From contig OX485809.1 in the NCBI GenBank assembly GCA_950295325.1, positions 14,074,001 to 14,138,000 of the forward strand: DNA of 64,000 nucleotides. Direction: 5' to 3'. Shown piece after piece: positions 44,401-56,600 of the stretch. Within the stretch, counting starts at the first letter, position 1; every line of letters begins with the position of its first letter. A program made the position numbers and the translations under genes. Origin of the DNA: Polytrichum commune (Eukaryota; Streptophyta; Polytrichopsida; Polytrichales; Polytrichaceae). The notes under the pieces were generated by a model. The model was given only the letters and a program-made list of their open reading frames with translations. It had not been told where the DNA came from and did not search any database.

Positions 44401-46425
44401 GGTGTGCATTGGTTCAATAATAAAAGTCTTACTTTTTATTCTGATTGAACATTCAAAAGTTTCAAAAAATTGAGGTAGTTGAATAATCATTTAATAAGGA
44501 GTCAAGGGATGATTTATGGATTATGAATGTGCGACCTGTTGAAATGTAATATATTTAAAAAAATGTTAAATTTTTATTCTTGAAAGAATTTCTTGCTCAA
44601 TCTTTCTTCAATCATCATTCAGTTCAGTTTCTCTCGCAGCTCTTGCAATAAGAGCCCGTGGCAACACACCTGTACCACATGTAAACCCTTCAATCTCAAT
44701 GACAAATCCCTAACTGTCCATGAAATTTCCTACCCTCTTCTCCAGGAAGAAATCTGTGCTCCAGGGATCAGAGGTACACACATGCTCTTGTGGCAAGATT
44801 GCCTTCAGGTCAGTTCCGAACTCATGCCCAGTACTTTTCCTGGTATTCCCTTTGGCAGAATTTTTTTTTAAATAAAATAAAATAAAAAATATATATAAAA
44901 ATATATATACACACATACACACACACATGTGTGTGTCTGGCGAGACACTTTTAAAAAAAAAAAAAAAAAAAAAAAATTATACACACACACACACACATAT
45001 ACACATGTGTCTGGCGAGACACTTGTTATTTAAATTTAATTTTTTATTCCTTTCTTTCCCATGATCCTACTGGGAAAGCTTTTATCCCAGAGTGAGATTT
45101 CAAGACCAGGGATGGGAACTTAGTACCAGATATGGGAACTTACTCAAATATGTCCAGCACAGGAGCTTTGCACCAAACTGAGCTGGATTGCATACTCTCA
45201 GTGACTTGGTTGTGGGCTACCTTTCAGTGTTATTAGTACCCGCAGAGCCAGCACTGCAGTTTAAAGTAATTCTACCAATAACAAGCTTCAAAATTCCAGA
45301 GAATTGCACTAAATATTGTATTTAGTGACATATGGTATTTTATGTCACTGTGGCGACTTTCTAGTGACACATGTGAATAGGTTTACAAGTAAGTGTCATT
45401 CAAACTTACTTTTGGTACATCCAAATGCCAATTCCTGGAACAAACTTTGTTCTGTAATGAAATATTGTCATGGATGGCTGAAATTTGGTGAAAATTCACT
45501 TCGTAAGTGACAGTAGTTGCAACATTGTCAACCTATCACCCAAAATCTTTCACAAAGGAATTAAAAAAAAATGCTAGGTTTACATCTAGTGTTGGTGACA
45601 CTACACGAGCGGTTTACATACTTGACACTAAGTGCGACATTTTAGCGTAGTACTCGGGAAGAAGAATTTTTTCTTCTTCTTTCAATTATCTGCTTGAGGT
45701 ATGGTGGGTCCCTCCATGTGTGTGTGTTCTCTAACTCCTGGGTGGGTTGTTTGCAGTGGTAGCCTTGAAGAAGTACTCAAGCCATCCGTATCATATTTCG
45801 GTATGTGCCTAATCCTTCATTCCATAGACTCGTGACAAATTCTGATTAATTTTTAGCATGGCTATTCAGACGATGAGGGCTTTTAAAAGCAAGCGTGCCT
45901 GAATCGAACACAACAAATAATATGGACACCTATATTTGAGGTGCAGATCTATATATACTGGCACCAAAAAAACATGTGGTTAAAAGAGATTGTGCTGCGT
46001 CTCAAAATACACCTACCAATCTAGGTTCATGATTGGGGGGACCTATATGACCGTGCCTAAATGAGCATAAGAATCTTCACTTTGGTGATGTAGAAGATAT
46101 TCACATGGTCTCCAAAATCATGAGGCAAATAGCTACAGGCACGAATAGGATTTGCTAATCATATTACACTAATCGTGTGTTTCATATTTTTTACGAGAAG
46201 TGGGTGCAGAGTGAAAAAAAAGTCCATTTCAGGCATGTCTAACTTAGTAAATAACTCACGTTTCTTTCAAAGTGAAGGATGGCCTTTTTCCATGGAACTT
46301 ATGGAAGTGAAATTTGATGCTATGTGCAGGTTATTTCAAAGACAGTCTGGCCAATTGCAGAGACCATGTTGACTGCGGATTTTGTGAGTGAGTGTGGGAG
46401 TGCCCAGCAAAAGTCTCTACTGTAA
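41407..46425 (+). CDS. Secreted-type protein with two stress-responsive A/B barrel (Dabb) domains
   Basis: Eight exons: 41407-41528, 42109-42239, 43127-43269, 43500-43567, 44198-44355, 44746-44808, 45757-45800 and 46330-46425. They total 825 nt (274 residues) with matching phases. The N-terminus (WLVCALLLACALPFGQA) is a signal peptide or targeting sequence. Dabb 1 covers about 44-133: LEHAVVFQLK, then GASIGLYQRFESFATLDEYF, then MVPFM. A linker FDFEVEVDDDESEA resembles the DFEA linker of plant UP3/DABB proteins. Dabb 2 covers about 164-262: VIRIVGIKV, RNLCSRDQRYTHALVARL, LKKYSSHPYH and PIAETMLTADF. The start of exon 5 is uncertain: the stronger-looking acceptor (44209-44210) breaks the frame, whereas an AG at 44196-44197 keeps it. 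Dabb proteins are small ferredoxin-like barrels, often stress-induced; the substrate is unknown. A signal sequence on this family is unusual. Confidence 0.8.
41596..42130 (+). repeat. Tandem repeats in Dabb intron 1 that copy the exon 2 acceptor
   Basis: Three units of about 175-215 bp, each with 'gggtttggagatgaa' (or near) and ending in GGGCAT(C/T)GC(A/C)(G/A). The second unit repeats the acceptor and exon start as GCAGGGAGATGCTCGAGC; the third is the true junction GCAG/GAAGATGCTGGAGC. Confidence 0.75.
42625..42975 (+). repeat. Tandem duplication in Dabb intron 2
   Basis: Two units of about 190-200 bp sharing 'acggc(c/t)gg(t/c)(t/c)gtttt', 'aactttggaa(t/c)ggtg', 'cacc(t/c)gcccttgc' and 'gccaaa'. 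Confidence 0.7.
44933..45022 (+). repeat. Duplicated hairpin GTGTCT-GGCG-AGACAC in (CA)n/poly-A DNA
   Basis: The same 16-bp palindromic sequence occurs at 44933-44948 and 45007-45022, each joined to CA/TG dinucleotide runs, with a ~25-A run between. Inside Dabb intron 6. Confidence 0.75.
45306..45648 (-). mobile_element. MITE family M, copy 4 (in Dabb intron 6)
   Basis: Left end CACTAAATATTGTATTTAGT, degraded right end; the internal 'aatattgtcatggatg' and 'gtgacagtagttgcaac' match copy 3. Confidence 0.65.
45920..46210 (+). repeat. Dispersed repeat family R3, copy c (in Dabb intron 7)
   Basis: Shares 'ggacacctatatttgagg', 'ggacctatatgacc', 'gaatcttcactttg' and 'ggatttgctaatcat' with copy f. 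Confidence 0.6.
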
Positions 46426-47648
46426 TTGTGCAATTTTCGAGAGCTGTACAGCCTACTACAGTTTTTCTCCATTTCCGTTGGAGAGGTGGATATGATATAT
46501 ATCTATATATATCATATAGATACATGTAATTTCTGAAGGACTTTGCATGAGCTTCAGGAGTATATTGAGAAAATTTTCCCATTGTGTAGTAGGCGATTGC
46601 CAATTATAAATATCTACAGCACTGTTGGTTTTGTGGGTTGTGCAACTTGGTGAACATTGTATAACAAAGTTTCACGCATTTACAGACAGACTGGGAGTTA
46701 CAGATTCAATAAATCTGTATGTCGAAAAACAGGATCAGACTAAGTTGACAGGACCATCTTATTTCAAAAGTTGCCAAGCTGTGGGATATCCTAAATTCGA
46801 CCTTCCAATGTTTGATATTCGAGTGAAAAGTTTGGTGGTGTGATGAGGATCCAAAATATAGCCAAGTAGGATGTAAGGGAGACAAACATTAGTCAATTAC
46901 TTTTCTAAATTGGACACCTATGTTTGAGTGCTATGTGGCTTGATGTGGCTCCAAGAATGGATACCAAAAATATGTTCGTTTAAAAGAGATAGGTCTATGT
47001 CCTCAAAAGATGATAACTATTCTAGGCTCTCTAGTCAGCATAATTGGAGGGCCATTGTATGAGCAGAAGAACCTTCACTTTGTTGATGAATGAGATTTTC
47101 ATATGAGCTTCAAATATTCCGAGGAAAGTGGCTATGGCCTCAATTTGGAATTGCTAACAATCTTGTACTAATCACGTGGGGTAGGCGGGAAGTTAAACCA
47201 TTGAAGACCCATCTACCTTATCTGGGATAATTCACGTGCAATACAAGCGAATGATGAGTTTCCATGACACGTAGAGTGATGGCGACCATGCAAGAGAGGT
47301 GAAAGGGTGAGAAGGGTTTAGAGGATACATATGGGCACCTACTCTAACCCTTGATGTGAATGGCTATAAGAGATTTGTAAAAGAGCACCCCTCCAATACC
47401 TCCGAGGTCGAAAAGGCAAGTGGGTGAAACATAAAACCTCCTAGAGTCACGAAATTTAAAACCCTTTCTCACCACTTCGGTACATGAAAAACCCAATTCT
47501 CGACTTAAAAGCAAACCTCGCTCTCCACAACACAAAGTAGACCGAGCTAGCACACACTTTCTACATAAAATATCTCAAAGTGCAATTTTTCGAGTCTTGC
47601 AACAACTAGTTGTCGCGACTTGAGCTTGAAGGATATTATTCGTTCACC
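46426..47648. other. Intergenic region between the Dabb and FAM166-like genes
   Basis: An AATAAA at about 46709 is a possible polyadenylation signal for the Dabb gene. Repeat R3 copy d fills much of the middle. The last ~400 bp should hold the promoter of the next gene; no specific element was recognised. Confidence 0.4.
46900..47190 (+). repeat. Dispersed repeat family R3, copy d (between the two plus-strand genes)
   Basis: Collinear with copy f: 'ggacacctatgtttgagtg', 'gatgtggctccaagaa', 'gtggctatggcctcaatttg'. Confidence 0.6.
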
Positions 47649-50600
47649 ATGGCACTTCCGACAGATTTCTCAAACCTTAGAATTGCAAGAGAAGGTCCAC
47701 TGCCAGGATACACGGGTCACATCCCTGGAGTGAAAGCCAACGTGATGGGCCACTCGTACTCCGATGGCTGCAAACGTGGAGTAGCAATTACAAATGCCTT
47801 ACGCAACAATGAGTTTCCGAAAGCAATTCACTTGGTAATTATGAGCAACAAAATGCTATTGCAAGTTGATGCTATAATTGCCATTATAACTTGCACTAGC
47901 CTGCTAGTTCTAGTTGTTTCATCTCACTTCTTGCACACTCAACAAGTACAGCTAAGATTTCAAGACCATAAACACACTGGAGCTCATTTCTAGCTTATTT
48001 CTACAGATCGATGTCACTTCAAGATTTTCTTTTTGATTTTTTGATTTTTTGATTATAAAAAAACACCATTTATTATCCCGGTGGCAACATTGGATTCTAG
48101 TCTCTCATCTTTCTTTCAGAACTGTGAGTGGAAAAAACATCGCAGTTTTGATGCTCGTCGAATCTAGTTCAATATTCCTGAAGCCAACTCTGATAAACGC
48201 ATAATTGCTGATTGTGTGAAGTGTGATAACAAGCGGCATGATTCTTCTTAACCACCTCCAGCAGAATACGTAGCTAGATTTTTGACTAGTTTGAACAATC
48301 CAATGAACTTGCTATTCAGATTATTCACACAACCAGTGTTGAATTTGACCTGAACACAATGTGAGCTGCTAGAGTGAAGTGTAATGAATTCATGAACCAT
48401 GAGTGATTTTAACATAAGGTATGCAGGTGCTATTTGGTTACTTTTCTTATTTGGACAAACCTATATTTGATAGGTGTGTGGTTTGGTGAGAATCAAGGAA
48501 CAAAAACCGTAAGACATACGTATATAAAAGAGATTTGCACTACATTCTCATCATCTATGTACTACCCCACACTCAATGGTGAACACAATGGGGAGGACCT
48601 ATGTATTCCCTTAACGAATCAACAGTCATGCACTTTCGATAATCATAACTAAATCGTGGGAGGTCTAATTTTCAGTTTGGTTTGTATTGATGTTTCATCA
48701 TAGATTTTGCGAATGCAACACAAATTTGAAGACTTCAATATGATCAATAGAAGATAGAGAACAAGAAAAACGAACTGAATAATACCCGCATAGCTTACCA
48801 AAAGCAGTGTAGTATGTTCCCCAAAGGGTAGGTGTAGTTGGTACATACATCCTATACGAGGAGTTCTAAACCATTGAGCATTAAAGATTGGGAAAAAGAA
48901 AAGAAAAAAGAATCTGAGGGCATCATGGTTACAACTTGATAACTTCATATCTCATAACATTACTCAACGTACAACTCTCGTTCTGTGGGCCCTCAGAACA
49001 TAACAATGAGATGCTCGAAAAGCTACGCAAGGAGACTCAAATTCATGCTAAACTCCCAGCATCTCACTAGTATGGTTTGGGGCCCATGTCGTTGAGTAAC
49101 GTTATGCTTCTTGTCACATTTTTGTTACATTTTTTATACACCACTCAAGGTTTTTGAGATTCGTGAGAGATGCGAGTCTGAACTTTGCAAAAAGAATCTG
49201 TTGCTTGCAGTGGTTCTTGCTTTGTGGTACTGACACTGCACACTCTTGCATTGAATTTTTTTTTTAAAATAAAGCTTCGTGGATGCTTTAAGCCAGTGTC
49301 TGTTCCTCCTGGTTTGGAATGACAAATTTCTACAACAACAACAACAAAAAGGAGTAGTACATGCTCAGTTGACAGTGAGTGAGTAATTGTTCAGCTTACT
49401 TCTCTCTCGATGATCGGAAGTTCACTGCAGTCCTTCGATTATTCGTTGAACTTTTACTTGAAATATGGTGTGCTGAATTGACTACAGTTTTGATGATTTT
49501 GAATAGAGACAGTTTTGAGAATCGAACTTGCTCCTTTGTAACTACACCGTTTCCATCTACTACGTTGGGCTAAAAGTTAATGCGCATACAAAAAACAGTG
49601 GCCCACTGTTACTTTTGTGTGGGCTGAAACTGAGGGTGGCTTGTATATACTGTTTTTTAGTATTCAAGTATTAAGTGATATAGTTTTGGAAAGTATTGAT
49701 TTTTTAGTATCATATTGATAGTATGTTCTTCATTTCAGAAGATTCATGTTCATGTGGAAAACTTGCATTTTATATTCATGGTTTTGAATGTGTGATACTT
49801 TGGGCTCAAAAATGGTGAGGTTCAAGAAGAGTTATATTGACAAAAGTTATAATGGCATTTCAAAATTGACATGAGACGTAGTAATAGGTGTAAGAAGTGT
49901 AGCTATTGGATCTCCTTGTTCCTTGGACCGGTCTATGGACACCAATTCGGCATGATAACATTACTGAGCTAAACATCATAGATGGTAGATGATAGAAGAA
50001 GCAATGTACATACATACATGTGAAAATGCTTGTGACTCAACATGTATCGTTGAGTTGGAGTTGATGCATACCCTTTAAAATTTAATGTTTGTTTGGTGCT
50101 AACCCAACATTTTAGTTAATGATTTGTTCAAAAACAATTTCACTCAATATTTAGCTTGTCAACTCTTGCTTATATAAAATGTAAACGCAAAAAGATGAAA
50201 ATTGCCACCCTATGTTTGGTAGGCATTGGTTCAATGTTGAAGTTTGATGTGATGGAAGCATTATGAAATAAGTGTTGACACAAACGTTAGGTTTGTGACA
50301 TATACTATTGTAATTACTTCCATTTCCTCTTTTTTATAATCTTTTTGGGCTAGGAGGAGGGGGGGGGGGGGTAAAACTTGGTTGAGAGATCAAAGTGCTT
50401 AAACTTGGAACGCCAAGAAAACATTCACGGGACTTTGGAGACAAGAAAATTAAAATATGTGGTTGAAACTTCATTCACATTCTAGGTTTAAAAAAAAAGA
50501 AAAACAGTATTGAAAGAGATTCATCCTTCTAATGATATTCACTATTGGAAGAAATATATTCAAATCAAGATGCAAATATGGTCAAGCACATGAAGGAATC

Positions 50601-53600
50601 CAATGTACAGTAATACTCTATGCAATATCTAGCAATTTTAGCCATCAACTCCACACAAAAGAATATTCTTTAGTCTTTCTATGCATGTTATGCATGATCT
50701 AGTTTGATTTGAGCTGTGAGACATAATAATTTCATCCAAAAATACCCTACCATGAACTGTTTACGAATATTTGCAATAAATACCTAAATACATCAATTTC
50801 CGAGATGCCAAAATATCGGATTACTTCCACTTGCATGGATGTCATTTTAAAGTGGTTCTTCATTACTTTTTCTTTGCAATGTAAGCAACCATGTTCGAGC
50901 ATATGAAGTCTCTATTGTATGTTTTGTTTAAACACCATTTGGGCTTGGGGAATTAAGTAGGGCACGGAGGTGAGGCCGGGCGGGCGGGACGATTTCTATG
51001 CGCAATTGAGCCATGTGGGGGAAGAGCATGACCTGCGGGCGGTCCAATGGAAGTGCACCAAACGGGAACCCCCCGAGGAGACCCGCTTGGTTTCCGGCAA
51101 GGTGAACATGCACTCCTTGAAGTAAGCCACTCGAAAAACTGAAGTACCTAAATGTGTCTTTGAAGTTTAAAGAGATCCAATCATGTGAGATTTATTTAAT
51201 TTTTTTTTTAAATCCTTTCCTTTTAGTGGTTTTAATGGGGGCATTACGAGTGGAGAAGGAAAAGATCTCTTCTTGGTCGTTGGTTCATTTATCCCTGTGA
51301 TGAAGCATGAGCATGTAATGACTCTTTTGGACCTGGGTCTAACATGACAAGTGGGGAGGAGAAGTAACTACATAGTCAGGGTAAGGTTACAAGCGATCCT
51401 TAGAGCGACACTCCAAGACACTGTGTGTAGGTTGGGGGATTTGCCAAGGATGGAAAACATTGAGATATTTAGGATAGATTAGCTAATGTGCGGTGAACCT
51501 ACATGTCAAAAGGATTAAAATAAACGAATTAAAGTTTATCTATGCAACCCATAAAAATCAACACAGGCGATTGTCACAATGTACCTTTTTACTATCGCGG
51601 GGGGGGGGGGGGGCAACAATGTTGGGTTGTTGGGTGAAAAGGACCACAAAGCTAACTTTATAGCACGTGATGGTCTTGTATTTAATAAGTATTGATTACG
51701 TTTTGTTGAGCACTTCTTACACTACCTCGTTAAGTGAGAAGATCCTAGTAGGACAACCACTATGGAGGGCCAAAACTTTGGTGTTGCTCTTAAACCATTT
51801 TTACATGCTTCTTACCTTGTCACTATGATAGCCAAAGTGGTGTTCTTTTATATCTAATGTCACATGTCATAAATGGCTTCAAAATTTGGCTCACTCAATA
51901 CATTGTCACACCCACTTATTGACTCTTTATCGATGAAAATAATTCAAGTCACTTCAAGACTAATATTACTTTTAGGATCACATATCGTACATACCTTAGT
52001 GACAACAACACTTGGATGCTTGAAAGTTGAAAATGGAAGGAGGCCGTCAAGTTAGCGGGTTAGTCACTATAACAATTAGATGTTGGAAGAAATGGAAGGC
52101 GATTGTATGCACAATAAATAGGCAACCTTCCTAAATGGGACTTCTTCTTTGTACTAGTGCAATCCCAAGTCTGCACTTAAAACCATGTGGTTGAGATATG
52201 CTACATGGTTGTCAAGAAGCATATCTCTTCTTTTCCCCCCTTTTGCTAAATTATTTAGCATGAAGGAGGGGCCCTACTAAGGTAGATGCGTGTGAATCGG
52301 TCACTTAAATGGACATCTATATTTGAGTGGTATGTGGTTTGATATGGCTCCAAAAACTTATACAAAAACATACGTGTCTTAAAGTAGATTTGATTTCATC
52401 CTTAAGATATAACCATTCTAGGTTTAGTAGTAGTCAACAATAACTAGGGGACACCTATATGACCAGTTAATGAGCATGAGAATCTTCACTTTGATAATGA
52501 GCAAGGTATTCACATGAGCTCTGAGACTTATGAAGAAAGTGGCTATGGCCTCAATTTGGATTTGCTAACCATCAAAGTAACCTTTTAAGACCCATCTATC
52601 TAAGTGCTAATATATCAATTTTTGATACATGACCCAATAAAAGAAGAGCCCGCTTGATGTTTTGATTGGTGAGTAGAATGATTATCATAGACTTCACCCT
52701 TTCGTCTCCTATCACGGGTAGGTAACAAGTGTCCAAGGAGTGTTTTGGGCATAATCGGTCGAAATCCTAGTGTTTCCAAGTCCAACCGGTTACATGTTGT
52801 GATATCTCGGTTTTTCTTTATTAATTTGAGGTGCATTCTACATAACATAATTAAGCAGTGTGCAGTTGTTAATGTGGGCCCTGAGAATATAACCTTGAGT
52901 TGCCCCAACCTAGTGCAGATTCAAACTTAATATAAGTCTCCTTGCACTAGGTTGGAACATCCCATGGTTATATTCTCAGGGCCCGCATGAACGAACGCAC
53001 ACTGCTTGATTATGCTATGTATGGATCCTTCTAAAAAGGTCAGTAAATTTTCTAAAGTCTTGAACTTTAACCAATTATCTCTCAAACTCAACCGGTTCAT
53101 TGGTGGGTAAGGTGAAGCATTCTGTGTAAGTACTTGAAATATTATATGTTTGAATTCTCACACATTTCACATATTTTGCATCCACTGTACAGTGAATTCT
53201 ACATGCATAGAAACCATAATGTCTATTAACAGTGTTGATACCTGTATAGATGAAAATTGTAAATGTTTAGTGTGTTGCCACATCACACAAGAAGCTCCGT
53301 GTGAAAAAAAAATCCAAATTGAGATATTTTGTAAGCTTTTTGAATATTCAAGCCTAGGAGTTATAGGTATAGTCACTACCTATAAGGGCCAAGTTCCATG
53401 TGCCGGTCCCGGTCCGTTTTTTAGATGGGTGAGAAACGGGTGACATCATCCAAAAAATGGGTGATGTCACCCATTTTATGGAGGGATACTTCTATGTGGG
53501 GTGCCGGTTTATTCCGATTTCCTACTTTCTAACTAAATTTGGTGAGTGATAAGACATGACACTTTATGAAGGTCATCTAGATTCTAAAAACATCATAAAA

Positions 53601-56600
53601 TACACGGTTCCGTAGGAGTACTCCTCAAAAGAAGGGATTAGAAGAACAAAGTGGCCTTTAGTATCCAAGGGTGTACCCTAGGTGACCGGCCGATCCGGTC
53701 ACCATAGCTCTCTAACCGGCACATGTCCTTCACGTTACTGTTAGGACCGCCGGTCCTTTGGCACCCATTCTTCCACAACACAAAACGTGGGACACCCATC
53801 CATGGGGGGTACTGGTCCTTGGGTGAGAAGGATGGGCACATGGCACCACCCTCTTTTCACTGGCCCACCCATTTATTTTGAAAAAAACGGACCGGGACCA
53901 GCACATGGAACTTGGCCCTAAGTATTGAGACCTTAAAGTAACACCTTCCTTTTGGTGACACCTATTTTTGATCTTGAAGCTATCAACAAATGAGTGTAAA
54001 AAATTCATCTAGTAAGTCATTGGTAAAAGCGATTCATCATATGCAACATTAAGTATAAACTAACAACATGTTTATAACATTATTCAGTCATGTGGGTTGG
54101 TTCCATGACCTTGGAATATGTCATTTATATTTTGTAGGTCCCCGAACAAAGTAAGAATATCCATAAATTATGCATACATTCATGCTAACACTTGGAAAAT
54201 TAAGTGAAGTTATACTCCTAGCACTATTCACATCAAACATTGTTCATCCCAATATTATTCATTCAAGATACTATTCATAGCAACACTATCACTAAAAATA
54301 CATGCACTCTTTGCAATATTCATATTATTCATACCGACATATTCATTATTCGTACCGGCGTCAATTTCTTTTTATTTTCTAAGTTTCTTCCCATGAAGAT
54401 AAGATAGTGGAGGCCCACATGAAATGTTGAATATAGAATGCAAGTGAATATTGTTAAGTTTGGCCATTCATAACAGCGGTGTAAGAGAGATGCAAGAATG
54501 CTTTTAAAAGAGCACCAACTTTGGCCAATCGCAATGGCTAGAGTAGAGGTATCCATAAATGATCACTTCCGAGATATTGCCTCAAATTTCTAGAAGTATA
54601 ATGCTGTGCAAATTTTTCCCGTATAGGAACGTAGAAATCAAGAGGATTGCAATTACACAATACCAATGTCTAGAGTTTGCCATAACCTCTCATTTTGAGA
54701 TGAATTCCTCCTCACTTTTGCACTCAAAACTGGGGATATGTGTCATCGATTCCCTAGTGATTTCATAACCGAAGTTGGAGACTTAGGGTTAGTTGCCATG
54801 TAGGCTACTTCGCCCACCAAATTCTAGTGGAAATATAGATTCCACCTGGTGGCATCTACATTTGCACTAGAATATGGGAAGCAAGCGGCCTACATGGAAA
54901 CCTACCTTTGTAAACCATGAAACATGGAACCTTATTTTAGCCACCCACATATTCGTTTTACCAAAATGAGTCCCAATTCGATCAAACTTATGACACCCTA
55001 TAGAATCCTGATGGGTCGTGATCATGACTAGGTGGTTCTACTCTAATTAGGGATCTATCCGCTCAACAACACAATGTAAGAAGTGATCACAAAATGGGGA
55101 CAACACCTTCATTCAATAGAAGATCCCCACCCGCAATAAGGCTAATTTTGTGGTGATTCTCACTACAGTAATCTCCCACTTAAGTATGCACCCGTTTAAG
55201 CATGTATCCCGGTAAAGTGTGCAAATTTCTTTAACAAAAATCAGGGTTCATATTTTATTGTTTGGACATGTCATGTATAGTCATTTTCCACAAATGCATG
55301 AATTTTTTTACAGTTGACATCAATGTCAATTTGTTAACATTTCGCTGCAACATCTCAAACGATCGTCGCAGTTCATCATACATATATGTTTGACAACCTC
55401 CATTTGAGAATCGGAGCAAAGCAATTGGTCATCGATGTCAAGGACAATGTTGCGTAAAGCTTCACAGCCTTTGAAGTTAGTAGCACTTTCATATTCAACA
55501 AACGTCTCGATAGGCTCTTGCAACAAATGATTCGTTGCAATATGTTCTCCTAATTGTCCCAAACTTTCCGGATGGCACCTTCATTGACTTCATACTCTGG
55601 CCCCAGTGCTCGCTTGCTCGGCGTCTTCGGCTCACTCAACTTTGCAATGAATTCACATCGATGGGCTTTGGTCAAGCGGGTTGCCTCATGATTCATCCAT
55701 TTCTTGTTGCGATTCATCAAATTAGAGGGTTTATAAAGCGATATGAGTAAAGTACGCACCTACCAACTAAGTGCGCACTAACGGCTCTGGTTCAAAGTGC
55801 GTACTTAAGCGGGAGATTATTGTAAGCAATTCAACATTAATGAACCACCCTACAGTAGATATATGGAAAATGATGAAAATATGCTCATTTGGCAAGAAAG
55901 AGTGGCTTGAAATTTGTGCAATATTTTCTAGAGATGGAGTAGAGGAAATGATGAGGAATGCAAGTTATTCCATGTCAATAATTGGTTTCCTTTTCACATA
56001 AGGCAAGTAAGTCATACCCCTACTTGTACTATGTGACCCCCTAATTTAAGCATCAAAATATCCTACTATGCATACAAATGCGCACAAAAAGGTTCAATCA
56101 ATGGGACCCAAAAGTGTCACAAGTGGTTTGAATCAAAACCTATTTGGCCAATCACTTCTCCCACCTATCAATACATCCTTTTTTGGGCCACCACTTTTAT
56201 AATATGCTATGTTGGGTCCACACAAGAATCATTCTACCCCTAATCTAGTGCATCAATGTGGTCATTCACCGTTTTCAGTTTTCCTACCATAGTCGAGAGT
56301 AGAAGGCTCTACTTTCTTTAAAACAACTTTAGGTTGCATATGAATTATTATTATTTGTAGAATCTATGTAGATTTGTGAAGAAAATTCCAAGCTAGTTAA
56401 CCATCCTAAAATAATTTTTTTCCTAAAAGTGTCGCTTTAATGCCTCAATAACTTAGGGGTCCACTAACCTTTTGCACTCTTAAGGGGAGCTATGATATTA
56501 TGGCATTTTATGGAAACGTATTGTCAGTTAAGAGGATTTTTTTTACTTTTATATTTTCTTTTGAGGCATCGTATGTTATTTGTAATCTTCTACATCAAGT

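Noticed and set aside
50928-51113. Minus-strand open frame opposite a GC-rich block
   Set aside because: It is the antisense shadow of exon 2 of the FAM166-like gene, which fits the flanking exon phases.
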